DNA from: Hyposmocoma kahamanoa
Taxonomy: Eukaryota; Arthropoda; Insecta; Lepidoptera; Cosmopterigidae
Assembly (NCBI RefSeq): GCF_003589595.1
Contig: NW_020653993.1
Location: 5,805,255-5,869,254, forward strand
Length of the DNA stretch: 64,000 bases
Direction: 5' to 3'
In this document: one piece after another, positions 11,190 to 22,600 of the stretch
Layout: each line of letters begins with the position of its first letter
Position numbering within the stretch: the stretch's first letter is position 1
Translations under genes and position numbers: made by a program
Notes under the pieces: generated by a model
What the model was told of the DNA's origin: nothing
The model's database searches: none
Seen by the model: the letters and a program-made list of their open reading frames with translations, nothing else

Positions 11190-11895
11190 ATCAGTTGCAG
11201 TGCCACTTAGGCGATTATTACACTGCACCACGCCCCGCGACGGAGTCAAGCGCTCGGTGGAGACTTTGCGCGGGGGTAGCGGTCTGGCGGCCCCGCGTCA
11301 CTTACAGTACTCGCTTCGCAGTTGATAGCAGTTGTGAGCAGCTAGATCCTTCTTTGACAAGATTGGTTAATAATACGGAACTCATTCAGGACGCTGCAGT
11401 TATACTGTATATTTGGTTTTTGTTTACTCAAATAAGAAGACACCGAAGATGTTGGACACATCTCTTTTTACATCAGTTCAACTTCATTACAAAGATTTAA
11501 GAAAATATGAAGATAAGTTTGGTCGATTTTCAATAGCAAATATAAATTTATCGATATCGAGATCTATTCTAGAAAACTAAACATGTCATTAAGCTTAAAA
11601 ATCTGCGCGGTAGTGCGGAACGCAGTCAGCCATACCCTGCGGTTCGCCGCGCTCCCGTGGAGAAGCGTTGTCAGTGTGTTCGACGGCGCGTGTTTTCCAT
11701 AGAAACTGAGGTACTTCAGTACAACGTTAAAAAACGCAGCTCCGCGCTTCGTCGGGGGGCGCTGTGTTGTGTGATAATTGCCGAGCTTTAAATCGCAAAG
11801 ATCTGAGGGGCATTGCCACTGCGCCCGTCACCCTGAGCCATACATAAGTTGACAGTCCCATGTGCCTGTAATTTCATCAGTCCTTACTAAAAGTA
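11190..11895 (-). repeat. GAGCTC repeat fragment carrying a nested element
   Basis: The repeat sequence runs TCAGTTGCAGTGCCACTTA (to 11209), is interrupted by the element at 11210-11782, and resumes as GAGCTTTAAATCGCAAAG through CCTGTAATTTCATCAG (11783-11882). Joining the two sides restores the repeat with no base added or lost. Confidence 0.8.
11210..11782. mobile_element. 573-bp inverted-repeat element, GC-rich ends, no target duplication visible
   Basis: Starts GGCGATTATTACAC and ends with the complement of GGCAATTATCACAC. Similarity of the two ends continues imperfectly through CACGCCCCGCGACGG against CAGCGCCCCCCGACGAAG, roughly 35-40 bp. CpG-rich ends contrast with AT-rich surroundings. 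A 101-codon frame inside (11195-11500) crosses the boundary and is not a gene. Boundaries are fixed by the interrupted GAGCTC repeat. Superfamily unknown. Confidence 0.7.
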
Positions 11896-12360
11896 TGAAA
11901 TATAAATAAATATATTCGGCATTAATTGATTAGATTGTATGTAATAAACTTTAACCTTTACATAAATATTAATGAATTTTCACGGGAAGTGAGTAATTCG
12001 TTTTTCATCGATTCTGAAAAAGTATACTTTTTGAATTAATACACTATTTTATCAACATTGCGATTAATGATCACAACATGTGTTTTTATTACACCATGGG
12101 TGCGATTTGTTACCTCGTGGACTTATCGTTCAGCTATACCTATGTATTTCTACTTTCTACACTAGGACCCTTACAAAGTGGTTCTATTACTTTTACATTT
12201 ACATAAGTAACATCATCAAGATTTACAATGCGAAGTGTACGTGCCTGAAAAAATCGATTTTACCGAGGCCGATCCACACAAGGTCGTTTAAGTACCCAAG
12301 GTTCAACGTGGCATGTGGAATGTGACCTTTAAGCTTTACTAACAATATTCGACTTATGTA
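11896..12360. other. Unassigned DNA with one dispersed block
   Basis: TTCACGGGAAGTGAGTAATT...TTTTTCATCGATTCTGAAAA (11978-12040) recurs inverted at about 47180-47245, so this is an additional low-copy repeat. The remainder up to the gap shows nothing recognisable. Confidence 0.45.
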
Positions 12361-12760
12361 NNNNNNNNNNNNNNNNNNNNNNNNNNNNNNNNNNNNNNNN
12401 NNNNNNNNNNNNNNNNNNNNNNNNNNNNNNNNNNNNNNNNNNNNNNNNNNNNNNNNNNNNNNNNNNNNNNNNNNNNNNNNNNNNNNNNNNNNNNNNNNNN
12501 NNNNNNNNNNNNNNNNNNNNNNNNNNNNNNNNNNNNNNNNNNNNNNNNNNNNNNNNNNNNNNNNNNNNNNNNNNNNNNNNNNNNNNNNNNNNNNNNNNNN
12601 NNNNNNNNNNNNNNNNNNNNNNNNNNNNNNNNNNNNNNNNNNNNNNNNNNNNNNNNNNNNNNNNNNNNNNNNNNNNNNNNNNNNNNNNNNNNNNNNNNNN
12701 NNNNNNNNNNNNNNNNNNNNNNNNNNNNNNNNNNNNNNNNNNNNNNNNNNNNNNNNNNNN
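12361..12760. other. Assembly gap (400 N)
   Basis: Exactly 400 unknown bases; the true length may differ. Any element spanning it cannot be delimited. Confidence 1.
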
Positions 12761-12778
12761 TTGTCTTCAAATCCGGGC

Positions 12779-12915
12779 TTGCACCTATGAGTTTCTCGTT
12801 CTCGTTTAATTTGAAATTTACGATGAGCTTTTCGTTGAAGGAAAATATCGTGAGGAAACCTGCAAGAAAATTTGTGAGAGGAGGCTTATACCCAGCAGTG
12901 GGACTTTAAAGGCTA
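12779..12915 (+). repeat. LINE/SINE 3' tail (RTE-like)
   Basis: GTTGAAGGAAAATATCGTGA, GGAAACCTGCAAG and GGAGGCTTATACCCAGCAGTG...GGGACTTTAAAGGCTAAC in order. This series is the usual 3' end of RTE-type LINEs and dependent SINEs in moths (recalled, not checked). No coding part remains; its 5' side runs into the gap. Confidence 0.6.
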
Positions 12916-14033
12916 ACTATTACTTAATATGAGTTTCAAGTTAAAATAAATTTGTATATTGGATGATACCTAGTCTATAGTGATAGCGTACGTATCACTC
13001 AACAGGCTTAAAAAATGTTTAGTGCTTTGCATAACCTACATTGGACCTTCTGTCTAATTTGATATGAACTTATAGCAGACCAGCAGTTAATCAACAAATT
13101 GAAATAACTCTATAATTAAATTAGTTCTGCCGCCAGTTGATGTTGCACATGCATGGAATCGTATTTCCCTTTGAAATTTATTTTCATTTACCAACACTGA
13201 AGCTTTCCACGTTTAATTATCGAGCTTGTTGTGTTCCCGTTTGGCTCAAGGAATAAGTGAAGCACATCTAGTTGTGCAATCGGGAAAGTTTACGCGCAGT
13301 CTGTCGCTACGGCTCAACTCTTTGAGTAGTAAAAATTCACAGCGAGTTGTTTCGTTTTTAGCTTTATGAAACACAACTTCTGTGAAAAACACAACTTCTC
13401 TGAAAAACACAGGCGAGTTTTCCGCTCGTTCCGATTCAATTCATTAGGGTGTCTTTGAAACGATATCCAGTAGTATAGAGCGTCGGTTTTTGTTGATTAA
13501 ACCTTCTAGAAATTTCTTGTGAAATAAATGTGGGTGCTTTCGGGATCTAGAGGCGACGAGAAAAATTGGTAACTTAAGAATACCACTTTTGTTTCTCTTC
13601 TGTTTAGATTTAAATAGCCGTATTATTGAGATAGTCAAACTTAAAGTGGATGGGCATTAATTATGGAGCGTATCGGATTTAAACAAACAAAGCGAGAGTC
13701 CATGTTTATAGTAACCGATAGCTAAACTTTCCAATCGAAAAGCGGGTTTGAGGGAGGCGTTTCGTTATTACCATATTTGGTCATGCAAAAGGTGATATTT
13801 TAGCAAAATAGGTTTGATGGCGAGAAGCGCCATCTACATTCAAAAGGACTAATTGATAATGTCACTTAGCGATGGGTGGTCGTCATGGTATCGGGTCAGA
13901 CGTTTGCGAGTATGCAATTATACAGAAGAAAGATAATGTACATTTGAAAATTGAGATAATTCAATTGCATGTTCAGAACTATATTCAAAATTTAACTTCA
14001 ACTCTATGTCACTTATGACAAGATGATGTATGG
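12916..14033. other. Unassigned DNA
   Basis: A 64-codon reverse frame (13444-13638) reads SRSRKHPHLF...FLEGLINKNRRS and may be an old coding remnant, family unknown. AAACACAACTTCT-type 20-bp units repeat three times at 13368-13415. The palindrome GATGGCG-agaa-GCGCCATC occurs at 13818-13835. Confidence 0.4.
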
Positions 14034-14340
14034 ATCATCTTAGCCTAAGGAGAGACGTTGGCTTTCTGTGTGTGTTCTACGGTCTTTATAATGGGGCGAA
14101 TGCTCAGAGGAACTTTTCGAACTGGTGCCACCGTCTGGATTCCACCATCGCACCTCTCGTCAAAGGAGAAAAGTTTATCCCCACATCTTAGATGCCTGTC
14201 ATTGTAAGACCACGCGGGCATCTCATTCGTTCCTTACTGCAAGATGCAAGATGTGGAATGATCTGTCTCCTGAAATATTTCCTTTGCGCTATGACGTGAG
14301 GTTCTTCAAAAAGCGTGTCTACAGGGCTCTCAAAGGCTGA
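14034..14340 (+). pseudogene. LINE reverse-transcriptase C-terminus, frameshifted
   Basis: LSLRRDVGFLCVFYGLYNGA in one frame, then after a frameshift near 14100 SEELFELVPPSGFHHRTSRQ, HILDACHCKTTR, KMWNDLSPEIFPLRYDV and FFKKRVYRALKG before the stop at 14338-14340. This is the C-terminal end of a common non-LTR retrotransposon of Lepidoptera (recalled). A second copy of the same family lies inverted at 32690-33440. The 3' untranslated stretch continues to about 14440, with GGCTCGTCTGCTCGTTTGCC. Confidence 0.8.
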
Positions 14341-14919
14341 CAACGTATAAGCAGCTAACCTGCTGTTGCAAATGTCTATGGGCGACGATGACCATCTATC
14401 AAGTGGCTCGTCTGCTCGTTTGCCTCCTTCTTTATATAAAAATAACGATCCGAAGTACAAAGCTGCACTCATCTATAGACCGCACTTCACAACTGGGATC
14501 ACAAGAAGCCCTCAGGTTGTATATTGAAAACATATTTTATTTCCTATCAAAACAGAGTAGTAAAATAGCGTGATGACGTCATTACACGATTATAATGCTA
14601 CATGTACATGATATCATGTATAGTTTAGAAATGTGTCATAAGCGATAGGTAAGACAAACGTAATTTATTACTAAGAATCTCACCCGAAATGCTTGTAAGC
14701 ATGCAACTGAGTTCAAGGTCGTCCACGAAATCATAAGTCCTTACATACGTAAGCGACACTTCTACCAGCTGCATTGCCGCTCAAATCTTTAAATCGCAAA
14801 GATATTGACGACCTCAGTTAGTTTATTGGTTAGTTCGGTTTCCGGTAGGACCAAATTGGGAAATGAACTTTCTTAAATTGGTTCTGGTCTGGTTGTGCTA
14901 TACACACTTAACATCAACT

Positions 14920-15199
14920 GAAAAGGTATACAAAGAAACTAAAATCATGAACATTAAACAATTATATAACTACACAACATGCATTCACACTGAGCTTACA
15001 TTCGTAAAGAAAAGACAATTGCATAAGTACAATATCAGCTACAGCCTATCATCTGCCCATGATCAGAATTAACTACGGCAAGAGGTCAATAGGTTTTGAA
15101 GGAGTACAAATCTTTAACAAACTGCCCTCAAATGTAAAGGATGCGGAGTCATTTAGTTTATTTAAATCAAATGTTCACGACCATTCACCACCGAAATAA
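14920..15199 (+). pseudogene. Second LINE C-terminus, frameshifted
   Basis: IMNIKQLYNYTTCIHTELTF in one frame, then INYGKRSIGFEGVQIFNKLP and DAESFSLFKSNV in another, ending at TAA 15197-15199. The N-x-L-P...F-K pattern is the last conserved block of jockey/CR1-like polyproteins. A 3' UTR with AATAAACTATCTTTGA follows to about 15320. Confidence 0.65.
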
Positions 15200-15410
15200 A
15201 GATTTAATTGATATAATGAAAATGTAAATTTCTAAACAGTTGTACTCTCAACTTGCGTTTGTTTTAGTTGTCAAGTTCTTATGTAAGTGACAAATGTCTT
15301 AATGAGAATAAACTATCTTTGAACTCGAATGCGACATAGAGAATTCCGTTGCTCTGTTACACATAGTACAGGGAAGTCCATATTTGAGACCAGGAAATTG
15401 ATATTTTACG

Positions 15411-15625
15411 ACCTCTGTGGTCGGATGACTTGCATACTGGTTTTCATGGAATCGCCATTTGTTAGGTTCCGGGTTCGATCCCCGACCGGGTCAATGTACA
15501 AACTGAATTTTCTATATTGTCTCGGGTCTGAATGTTTGTGGTACCGTCGTTGTTTCCGTTTTCCATAACACAAGTGTTTTAGTTACTTACTTTGGTATCA
15601 GTGCAACGCATGTGATGTTGTTTAA
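15411..15625 (+). mobile_element. tRNA-derived SINE of a third type (SINE-4)
   Basis: Box B GGGTTCGATCCCC at 15472-15484, preceded by a box-A-like TGGTCGGATGAC. The body reads GTCTCGGGTCTGAATGTTTG, GTGGTACCGTCG and CATAACACAAGTG. Only copy of this type seen in the window. Confidence 0.65.
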
Positions 15626-15644
15626 TATAACATATAAGTATACA

Positions 15645-16025
15645 TATAAGTCAAAGTCAAAGTCAAAGATTATTTATTCCATAGGTAAAATGAATTTACA
15701 CTTGAAATCGTCACATTTAAGCTACTGCTCGTTCACTACGCTGACTAGAGTTCACTAGAGTTTCTTGCTCGTTCTTCTCAGGGAGAGAAGAACGAGCAAG
15801 AAACTCTAGGGATTGCTCTTTTCAAATAAACTTAAATGCTATGGAATACACTTTGAATCAAATTTGTGTGGATTCTGGAGCCATGTCGTCTTTCCATACA
15901 TGTTTATCTAACACGTAGTCTTCAATTTTGTAATATGATTTTTCGATCCAAATATTGTTAATGTAGTTTTTAAACTTAGGAAATGATAAACTTAATATAT
16001 GCTCCGGAATCTTATTGTAAAAACG
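15645..16025 (-). pseudogene. LINE 3' end with partial C-terminus, inverted orientation
   Basis: On the reverse strand, part of an FYNKIPEHILSLSF-type ending followed by KIEDYVLDKHVW-like residues and the 3' UTR, closely matching the better copy at 39598-40030. The stop and UTR (CCATAGGTAAAAT, TATGGAATA) are shared. Broken upstream at 16025, where a GAGCTC repeat begins. Confidence 0.65.
15755..15809. repeat. Perfect 25-bp hairpin inside the LINE 3' UTR
   Basis: Left arm 15755-15779 (CTAGAGTTTCTTGCTCGTTC plus TTCTC), loop AGGGA, right arm 15785-15809 exactly complementary. The related copy at 39598 has only one arm, so the second arm looks like a local inverted duplication. Confidence 0.85.
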
Positions 16026-16044
16026 TATACAGTATCAATTTGAG

Positions 16045-16215
16045 GGGAACTACTAATACCCACCCTGAGGTATAAACTTGACAAGTCCTTTGTGCGTTTA
16101 GTTTCACCAGCGCTCTTCGAAACCGGAACGCAATAATACTCACATTACAACTTGTCGACAGAAATTGTACAGTATTTCCCTGGACGACTCTTTCACGAGA
16201 ATCCTACCGCTATTA
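16045..16215 (-). repeat. GAGCTC repeat fragment
   Basis: Matches from ACCCTGAGGTATAAACTTG through CAGCGCTCTTCGAAACCGG to CCTGGACGACTCTTTCACG. The tail third is missing; it abuts the LINE fragment. Confidence 0.7.
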
Positions 16216-17299
16216 AATAGTACATAATGTAAGGAATAACTCTAAACGTAAACATTTCCTCTCGTGAGGTTCGTCCTATTGTGAGATACACATGTCCAAA
16301 GTAATAAGAGCTGTTGCAAATGTTACGGACGTCTGCTTCGTTGTTGCCAACTCTCCAATTGAAATTGTTCTGATTTGCTGAAAACTTAGCATGTTCGGAA
16401 TCTAGTTTGACTTGCGGTGCTTATATTACAGATTAGCCAAAGCATTATTTCTTTTTCGCTCTTATTACAGCATTTTTGACCGGCGCGTTTATGAATATGG
16501 TGAATCAATGTTTGTGAATGATTAATTGAAGATTGACACATCTACGTTAATATCTTTTATTTTATTATTTATGCACAGGCTGGCGTAAGTGTAGTCTGGG
16601 GTGATCGTAACACATCCCGAATTTAATAAATCATTGTCAATATTTCTCCTTAACGGGTTCATCGTGACAGTTTGGTTCATAAAGTTACATAACCATTTAT
16701 GAGCTAAACGCGTACACGTTTTGCAATAAGATTCTTATTGATATAGAGTGGCATCTGGCGTAACCTTATTTATTAAAATGTTGTACGCAATCTAGATTCC
16801 TATAGTCGTCCGAATTTTATTATTAGTTGTAATAATCAAGGTTCTCCTTTGGCTGCGCCGTTGCGTATCATTTTCAGTTCCATCTATATTTATTTGTTAC
16901 ATTTATTGATTAATAACATTTATTTTAAACATTTTTCTCATCGCACACAATACGCAACTCAAACGCATGTAACATGATATTCTAGCAAACACTATCCTTC
17001 TCGTACTCGCTCCCCGCTACCTCAAAAGTGTACAAGTGTCCGCGAGTGATACTCAAAATAAATTATAAAAACATTAAATAATATTAAAATCCGCTTAAAC
17101 TTATGTTCTCAACAAAAAAGTGTAGACATTGTAGTGAGACATAAGAAACCATGGATATTATATTAACCTCTTAACCTCAATTGCTGTACGTGCTGGTGCC
17201 TTCACAAGATAAGACCTAGCCCCTCCATTCTTGTTCATCTGACTCGAATTTATTGTAATAAATTAATAGTTATCCATTACTTTTCATAAGAGCGCATTT
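16216..17299. other. Unassigned AT-rich DNA
   Basis: No coding region or repeat family recognised. Confidence 0.35.
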
Positions 17300-17990
17300 T
17301 AGTAGCAGTAGAGCTCCTTGAGCAAGAGTTTATCCGGGAAAGTACTGCCACCTCACCTATTTCTGCCGCAAAGCAGTAACGTGAGCATTACTGCGTTCCG
17401 GTTTTGTTGGGTTGTGACGGACCTCCTTATACCGTCATCCCACCTTTTTGTATCGCCTCTCTCCATTTGTATCGTATCGTTTTTTCTTCTTCTACTCATA
17501 TTTAAATTTAAAATTGTTCCATTTTACCTCGCATTCTGATTTTGTTTCTTTACATCGGCACTCTCTGCGCGACCGCGGTAGCGAACATACCATTATTTAT
17601 ATTTTTGAATCGTTTACTAGCTATATATATACAGTTTACATTTTAAAGATTATATTTGTTAAAACCGATTAAATATCTATAAACTGGACTTTCAACGTTT
17701 GAATTGCTAAAGTTACTAAATAAGATGTTGGAGGCTGCAAGGCTGCGGAGGCTATTACTGCTATCCAGGCTACACACTATTACAATCTACCAGAACGCCC
17801 CCAGCAGCAGCAGCACCTCCACAGGGTAACGGTGCTGGTGAGATTACAGGCACATGGGACTTTCATCTCACGGTGACCCTCAGATCTTTGAGATTTAAAG
17901 CTCTGAACGGTACTGCAATTGTTATGGACAGGTGTGTCGATTACCACCAGATGCACGATTTGTCCGTTTTCACGTCACTTGCTATCATAA
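17300..17990 (+). repeat. GAGCTC repeat split by a 410-bp insertion
   Basis: Head half 17300-17413 (AGTAGCAGTAGAGCTCCTTG to GTTCCGGTTTTGTTGGGT) and tail half from about 17823 (AACGGTGCTGGTGAGATTAC to TGCTATCATAAAAAAATTG). Both breakpoints carry GGGT, a possible short target duplication. Confidence 0.75.
17414..17822 (+). mobile_element. Insertion of a GACCTCC...CATCCCACC repeat
   Basis: Begins TGTGACGGACCTCCTTATAC and ends CAGCAGCAGCACCTCCACA. Its first ~100 bp (CATCCCACCTTTTT, TTTAAATTT..., TTGTTTC, CACTCTCTGCGCGACCGC) corresponds to blocks at 18757-18960 and 32435-32590. Nature unknown; no coding potential. Confidence 0.55.
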
Positions 17991-18439
17991 AAAAATTGTT
18001 GCTTGATTGTGATCCTAGCTGTTTTTGATCATGAAACAAATCTATGGCATGTACTTAAATATAAAGACCTATCGCTATACATTTCATCGATACAAACAAC
18101 CTTGTCAGCTAAAATGGAACACGAAATAAGAAATATTTGTTTCGGTTCGATGGAAATATGAATTGGCAATATTTATCGTGTTAAATTATGAGGAATGGCG
18201 GTGATGGCACGGAATTGACGAGCGTGAAATGTGGAATGGTATATTTTTCCAGGGCAAAGGTTAAGTTCTTGAAAATGAGGGTTCTTTATTTAGTTGTTTA
18301 GATGGTAGGATTTGGATCTTACAAAGCTGGAATAACTTTTTAGTACTGACGAATATTATTGTTGGCTTATTTAGCTGAAACGTTAAAAGCGTTTATGCTA
18401 CATATTTTGGCTTAATTGTTATAGAAAAAACTTAATTTC

Positions 18440-18610
18440 TATCGAGTTCTTACTGCAGCAGATTGACTGCACATTTGCAGTTAATGCGTGAACTCGTAAT
18501 CAACTTCATGCAGCTGACACCTCGAGTATTTGAAGTTGATAACAACTGCACGTAGTCGAAACTCAACTGCATGCAGTTGAGACTTCAACTTCAAGCATCG
18601 ATGTGAATGA
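18440..18610. repeat. Cluster of CAACTGCATGCAGTTG-type palindromes
   Basis: The 20-bp perfect palindrome CTCAACTGCATGCAGTTGAG lies at 18562-18581, surrounded by partial versions (GACTGCACATTTGCAGTTAA, CAACTTCATGCAGCTGAC, ACAACTGCACGTAG, CTTCAACTTCAAG). Confidence 0.6.
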
Positions 18611-18756
18611 TAGTCCGAGAATCAAAAGTAGTCATTGACATTCTTACGAGGTTATACTTTTTTTTGCGTCTAAAATAACTTTTTTTAGTAACGGAAAAAG
18701 GTAATGATTATTTTAAGGTTTTAATCAATATTTTCATTGGTCTTAATTTTGGGTAC

Positions 18757-18960
18757 AGTTGTGATGATGTGACCTCCTTCCATCATCATCCCACCTTTTT
18801 TCTGGTTCCTGGCCACTTGTTTTTAAATTTTGAATCGTTCTTTTTTTCCTTTGCCTCGATGTCCCCATTTTGTTTCGTTCCGTCGTGACTTTCTGCTCAA
18901 TCGCTGAAGCAAACAGTGTTGCTCGTCTAATTTTGATACCTTTACCAGTCAACCAAACCC
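18757..18960 (+). repeat. GACCTCC...CATCCCACC dispersed repeat
   Basis: GTGATGATGTGACCTCCTTC, CATCATCCCACCTTTTTTC, TTTTTAAATTTTGAATCGTT and TCAATCGCTGAAGCAAACAG, in the same order as at 17414 and 32435. Free-standing here. Confidence 0.55.
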
Positions 18961-19253
18961 AACCAAATCATGTGCCAATTTTAATACCAATCTAACCTAG
19001 TAATATTGTATAACTCGGCCCTTTCGGGCCTTTGTTATGTAGCATTGTAACTGTTTTTTATACCCTTTTCTTGTTACAGCCTTCCTTTTTTTCGACTTTA
19101 CTTATGGAATAAATGATGTGGACCGGAGTATTCTATTTTATGGTCACGGCAATAAAATAGTATGGTAGCAACATAACAATAGTGGATATGTCCTCGCTGC
19201 AAGCTTTCTTTTTGGCTCGATTACGCCGGCGGCGTAACAGTAGTAACAGAAGT

Positions 19254-19930
19254 AGCATTCGTGATTCCATCAACTTTTACACTTACCTCCTGAGCTAGAC
19301 AATAACTGCCTGGAGTTAATGTCGATTATATGCAGTCGACCTTGACAAAAGTTCTGATGTTTACTGTTCAAGTATCTGTCTTCGCATGCATCAATAATGA
19401 CTTGCACAATATTGAAGAAAATATATGTACTTATGCAAATCACGTTTAGGAAAAACGACTTTGGGCGAACCTTGGGCGTACGGCCAACTGCCGCACTCAC
19501 ATCATGTATCAGCAGTGATATCATGTACCTAGTACGCAGAGATTCTTCAGCCACATCGTTTTTGTAATAAAGAGTAGAGCGCAAGGGAATGACGGGTGAG
19601 GAAAAGAAAATAGACGAGGTATAAATGTCAGTCTAGCCATTTTTTGTACCAACTGGATGAGCTAGTCGTGCGCCTAGTATTAAGCGATATACCTGTCTGT
19701 AGCAGTTGCAATGCCACTCAGAGCTTTAAATTGGAAAGTTCTTAGGGGCACTGCCACTGCGCCGATCACCCTAAGACATAAGTTGACAAGTCCCACGTGC
19801 CTGTAATTTCACCAGCACCTTTGCCCTACAAAACCGTAACGCAGTAATGCTCACATTAATGCTTGGGGGCAATAGGTAAGATGGCCGTATTTCCCTGGAC
19901 GAACACTTTCACAAGGAGCTCTACTTCTAA
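19254..19930 (-). repeat. Composite 640-bp repeat, copy 2 (inverted)
   Basis: Reverse-strand counterpart of 5752-6395. The linked unit occupies 19254-19650 and the GAGCTC repeat 19650-19930. This copy keeps about 60 bp (19510-19575, with ACGCAGAGATTCTTCAGCC) that the other lacks. A 104-codon frame inside is not conserved in the other copy. Confidence 0.75.
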
Positions 19931-21289
19931 TAATGGTACCAGGGTATTGAAGTCAACCCAACAATGATCCGGCAATAACCAAGTGAATTAAAGGGAGTGA
20001 GAAAGCGCAAATAGAGGAGGTAAAAATGTGCCAGCCAACCACATCAATTACATGGTCACACACAAGGGAGTTTCCCGTACTATGAGTGCCAGATATAGGA
20101 ATTCACAAAGTAGTACTAACCAAATTTTAGAAAAGTATGTTTCGAATACGACTCAAACCCGAAATGATAGTCTAAAGCACAGTATAATAAGAACAAGTAA
20201 AGCAACTCGGCGCTTAATTGCCTACTCTCCCTTTTTGTTACATTTTGTTCTTGTTGCGATTGTTCATCACAGTATTCTCGTACTATATTGAAATAACTGT
20301 TGTTATATGCAGTAGCTACTTACGTAGATTTTTTTATACCAGCACGGTGGATTGGTATTTTGATTATGGAGAATGATTATGAAATACAAATGAAATGCTG
20401 AACAATTCTGAATTTGAGGCTATCTTATTCAAACTACCACAAACATAATATTAAACACGTGTACGATTGGATGTATTGTTTTAAACACAGCCACCGCTTC
20501 AATTCTATAATTAATGACGCGTAGGACGAACCGCGAAATTATGTGAAAGTCTGCGTCCGTACACGACGTACTATAATGTATTATAATGTTATCTCTAAAG
20601 TCACGGTATAATCGTGTAAATTCCGAAGTCACCGTTATTTCGACCAAATGCAACAACTGATTTAAATTTTAACTGATGCAACTGGAGAAAGCAAAGGAGA
20701 CAGTTTTACGAGTTAAATCTGCAAACTTCTCCTGGATGTCAATTAATAATATGTTTCTACAAGGTTAATGGAAATCCGCCATTATCTACCGTCGATGACG
20801 TCACAAAAGCTTTATGCATATACATCTTTTAGAAAGAATCCACTTTTGGTTCTATCCTCGGTCCGTACTAATCACGACGAGTTTATGTGGTGCAATAATT
20901 TGAATACTCTATGTAACACTTTTAATTCAAAGTGTGATTTTGGCAACGAGAGTACTGAGTGGAGACTGGTGGATACTTCTTTGACACATAGTAAAAGAAA
21001 GAAAGAAAGAAATATTTATTTATATATAAAGAAAGAACACAGCACACATACATTTAACAATTAGGAAACATAATAACATGTAAGAAATAAATCGAAATAA
21101 AAAAGGGAAAAAAAAACAACAATTAGATAATACACACAAATAATACACTAACAGGAAGCACATAACTGTAACAATAAATAATCAAACGATACGCAAGCTT
21201 GTAATTGTGATCTCTCTCTGTAATTGGTGTCCTTATGTGATAGATTACTTAAATTGTGCACCAAGGCTTATTACAGTTGTTACAGTTAT
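19931..21289. other. Unassigned DNA with a probable inverted LINE tail
   Basis: GAAAGAAAGAAAGAAATATT at about 20997 onward resembles the reverse complement of a LINE 3' end with poly(A). Open frames of 75-98 codons show no recognisable motif. Confidence 0.35.
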
Positions 21290-21435
21290 TATACAGCTTC
21301 TGCTTACTTTGATGACAAAATCTGTGGTAGTTCTATCCCGTGTAACTCTTGCAGGTTATCTCGATCCAGAATTTTTTAAATAAAAACGTGTACAACTGTT
21401 AATTTACAAAGTGCAACTCCTAGAGTTTCTTGCTC
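21290..21435 (+). repeat. LINE 3'-end-like repeat, copy 2
   Basis: GACAAAATCTGTGGTAGTT, TATCTCGATCCAGA, AAACGTGTACA and TTTACAAAGTGCAACTCC match 5085-5210. Ends at AGAGTTTCTTGCTC. Confidence 0.5.
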
Positions 21436-21869
21436 TATATAATAAGTGCCGAGTCATTGCCGAGTGGTGTCGTAAACATTTTACTGCACGTCACTACTGA
21501 CAACAACGTACATTTAGCTTCTTTAACGTAGTTATGAATTGATACGAATTAATGAGCGGACAAATGTCAAAACGGCCATCATAGCATGTCGGTACTATAA
21601 TAGAGGATATTTCAATATAGCACGAGAATACTGTGAATAACAACCTTGAAGTACAACTAAAATAATAATGTGACAACCCCACGTTCCAAGCGAAGTGTAG
21701 GCATTTACTCGCTGAACAGGCGGGAGTTGATCTACTTATCTAATTATACATTGGTAGTATTGTGACATCCCATTAATTAAGTACAACTTTCTCCATTCGT
21801 AAGCCTGATGATGTTTGTGCTACATTTAGATGTATGCCCTGTTACAGAACTTAAACTAACTTATTGTTA

Positions 21870-22000
21870 TTGAGCCAACGGTTAGCAATGTGAGCACTTA
21901 AGTGCTCCTCATTAATGAGGAGGTTACGGGTGCGATTCCAAAACCAATTTAGGAAAAGATTTCTAAATTGGTTCAGGTCTATAACTTTTGAATAGTAACC
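21870..22000 (+). mobile_element. tRNA-derived SINE-3-like element, diverged
   Basis: Box A-like TTGAGCCAACGGTTAGC at 21871, box B-like GGGTGCGATTCC, then AATTGGTTCAGGTCT as in the SINE-3 copy at 46092. The anticodon-arm region contains an extra small inverted repeat (CACTTAAGTG, CCTCATTAATGAGG). Confidence 0.5.
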
Positions 22001-22334
22001 TCGAAAGTTCACGCCATTGTTCTGGCATTCGTTGTACCTAACTGCAATCTCCAAGTAGCTTTCAGGATCCAAAAGTATTTTGTTAGGCGTCATTATCGTA
22101 CATTAATAGCAAAATCTTGATAGCATAAAGTCCGTTATTTAATGCAAAAGGTACCAGGACCTCAGCTTCGAATACTTATTTGCAGCTTTCGCAATTGAGA
22201 CCCTAAGTTTTCGTAGTTAAAGTTCATGTATCTGTCCCCTTCCTTTCTACAACGTAATATCCAAAAAATGTGGCATGATTAATACACCCAAGGGCCAGCC
22301 CTTGCTACTTTGCCTAACGTTTTACAAAGAGTGA
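22001..22334. other. Unassigned DNA
   Basis: Nothing recognised; an 80-codon reverse frame (21851-22093) overlaps the SINE-3-like element and has no motif. Confidence 0.35.
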
Positions 22335-22600
22335 GTTTTAGCAGTAATGTTCCTTGTGAAAGAGTTCGTCCAGGGTAGTACTGCCTTACCTATTTCTGCC
22401 GCCAAGCAGTAATGTGAGTGTTATTGAGTTCCGGTTTTGAAGGGTACAAGTGCCAGGTACAAGCACATGGGACTTGCTAACTTCATGTCTCAGGGTAACA
22501 GACGCAGTGGCAATGCCCTTCATATCGTTGCGATGTACAACTCTGAGTGGCTCTGCTATAAATAGGCGTATCGCTTACCATTTCGGCCGATTTATGTATC
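22335..22600 (+). repeat. GAGCTC repeat, tail-truncated
   Basis: TTAGCAGTAATGTTCCTTGT through CTGGATATTGTAC-equivalent landmarks to GGCGTATCGCTTACCATTTC. The last ~35 bp with the A-rich tail are lost. Confidence 0.7.

Noticed and set aside
12354..12790. Two long open frames
   Set aside because: They consist of N bases of the assembly gap.
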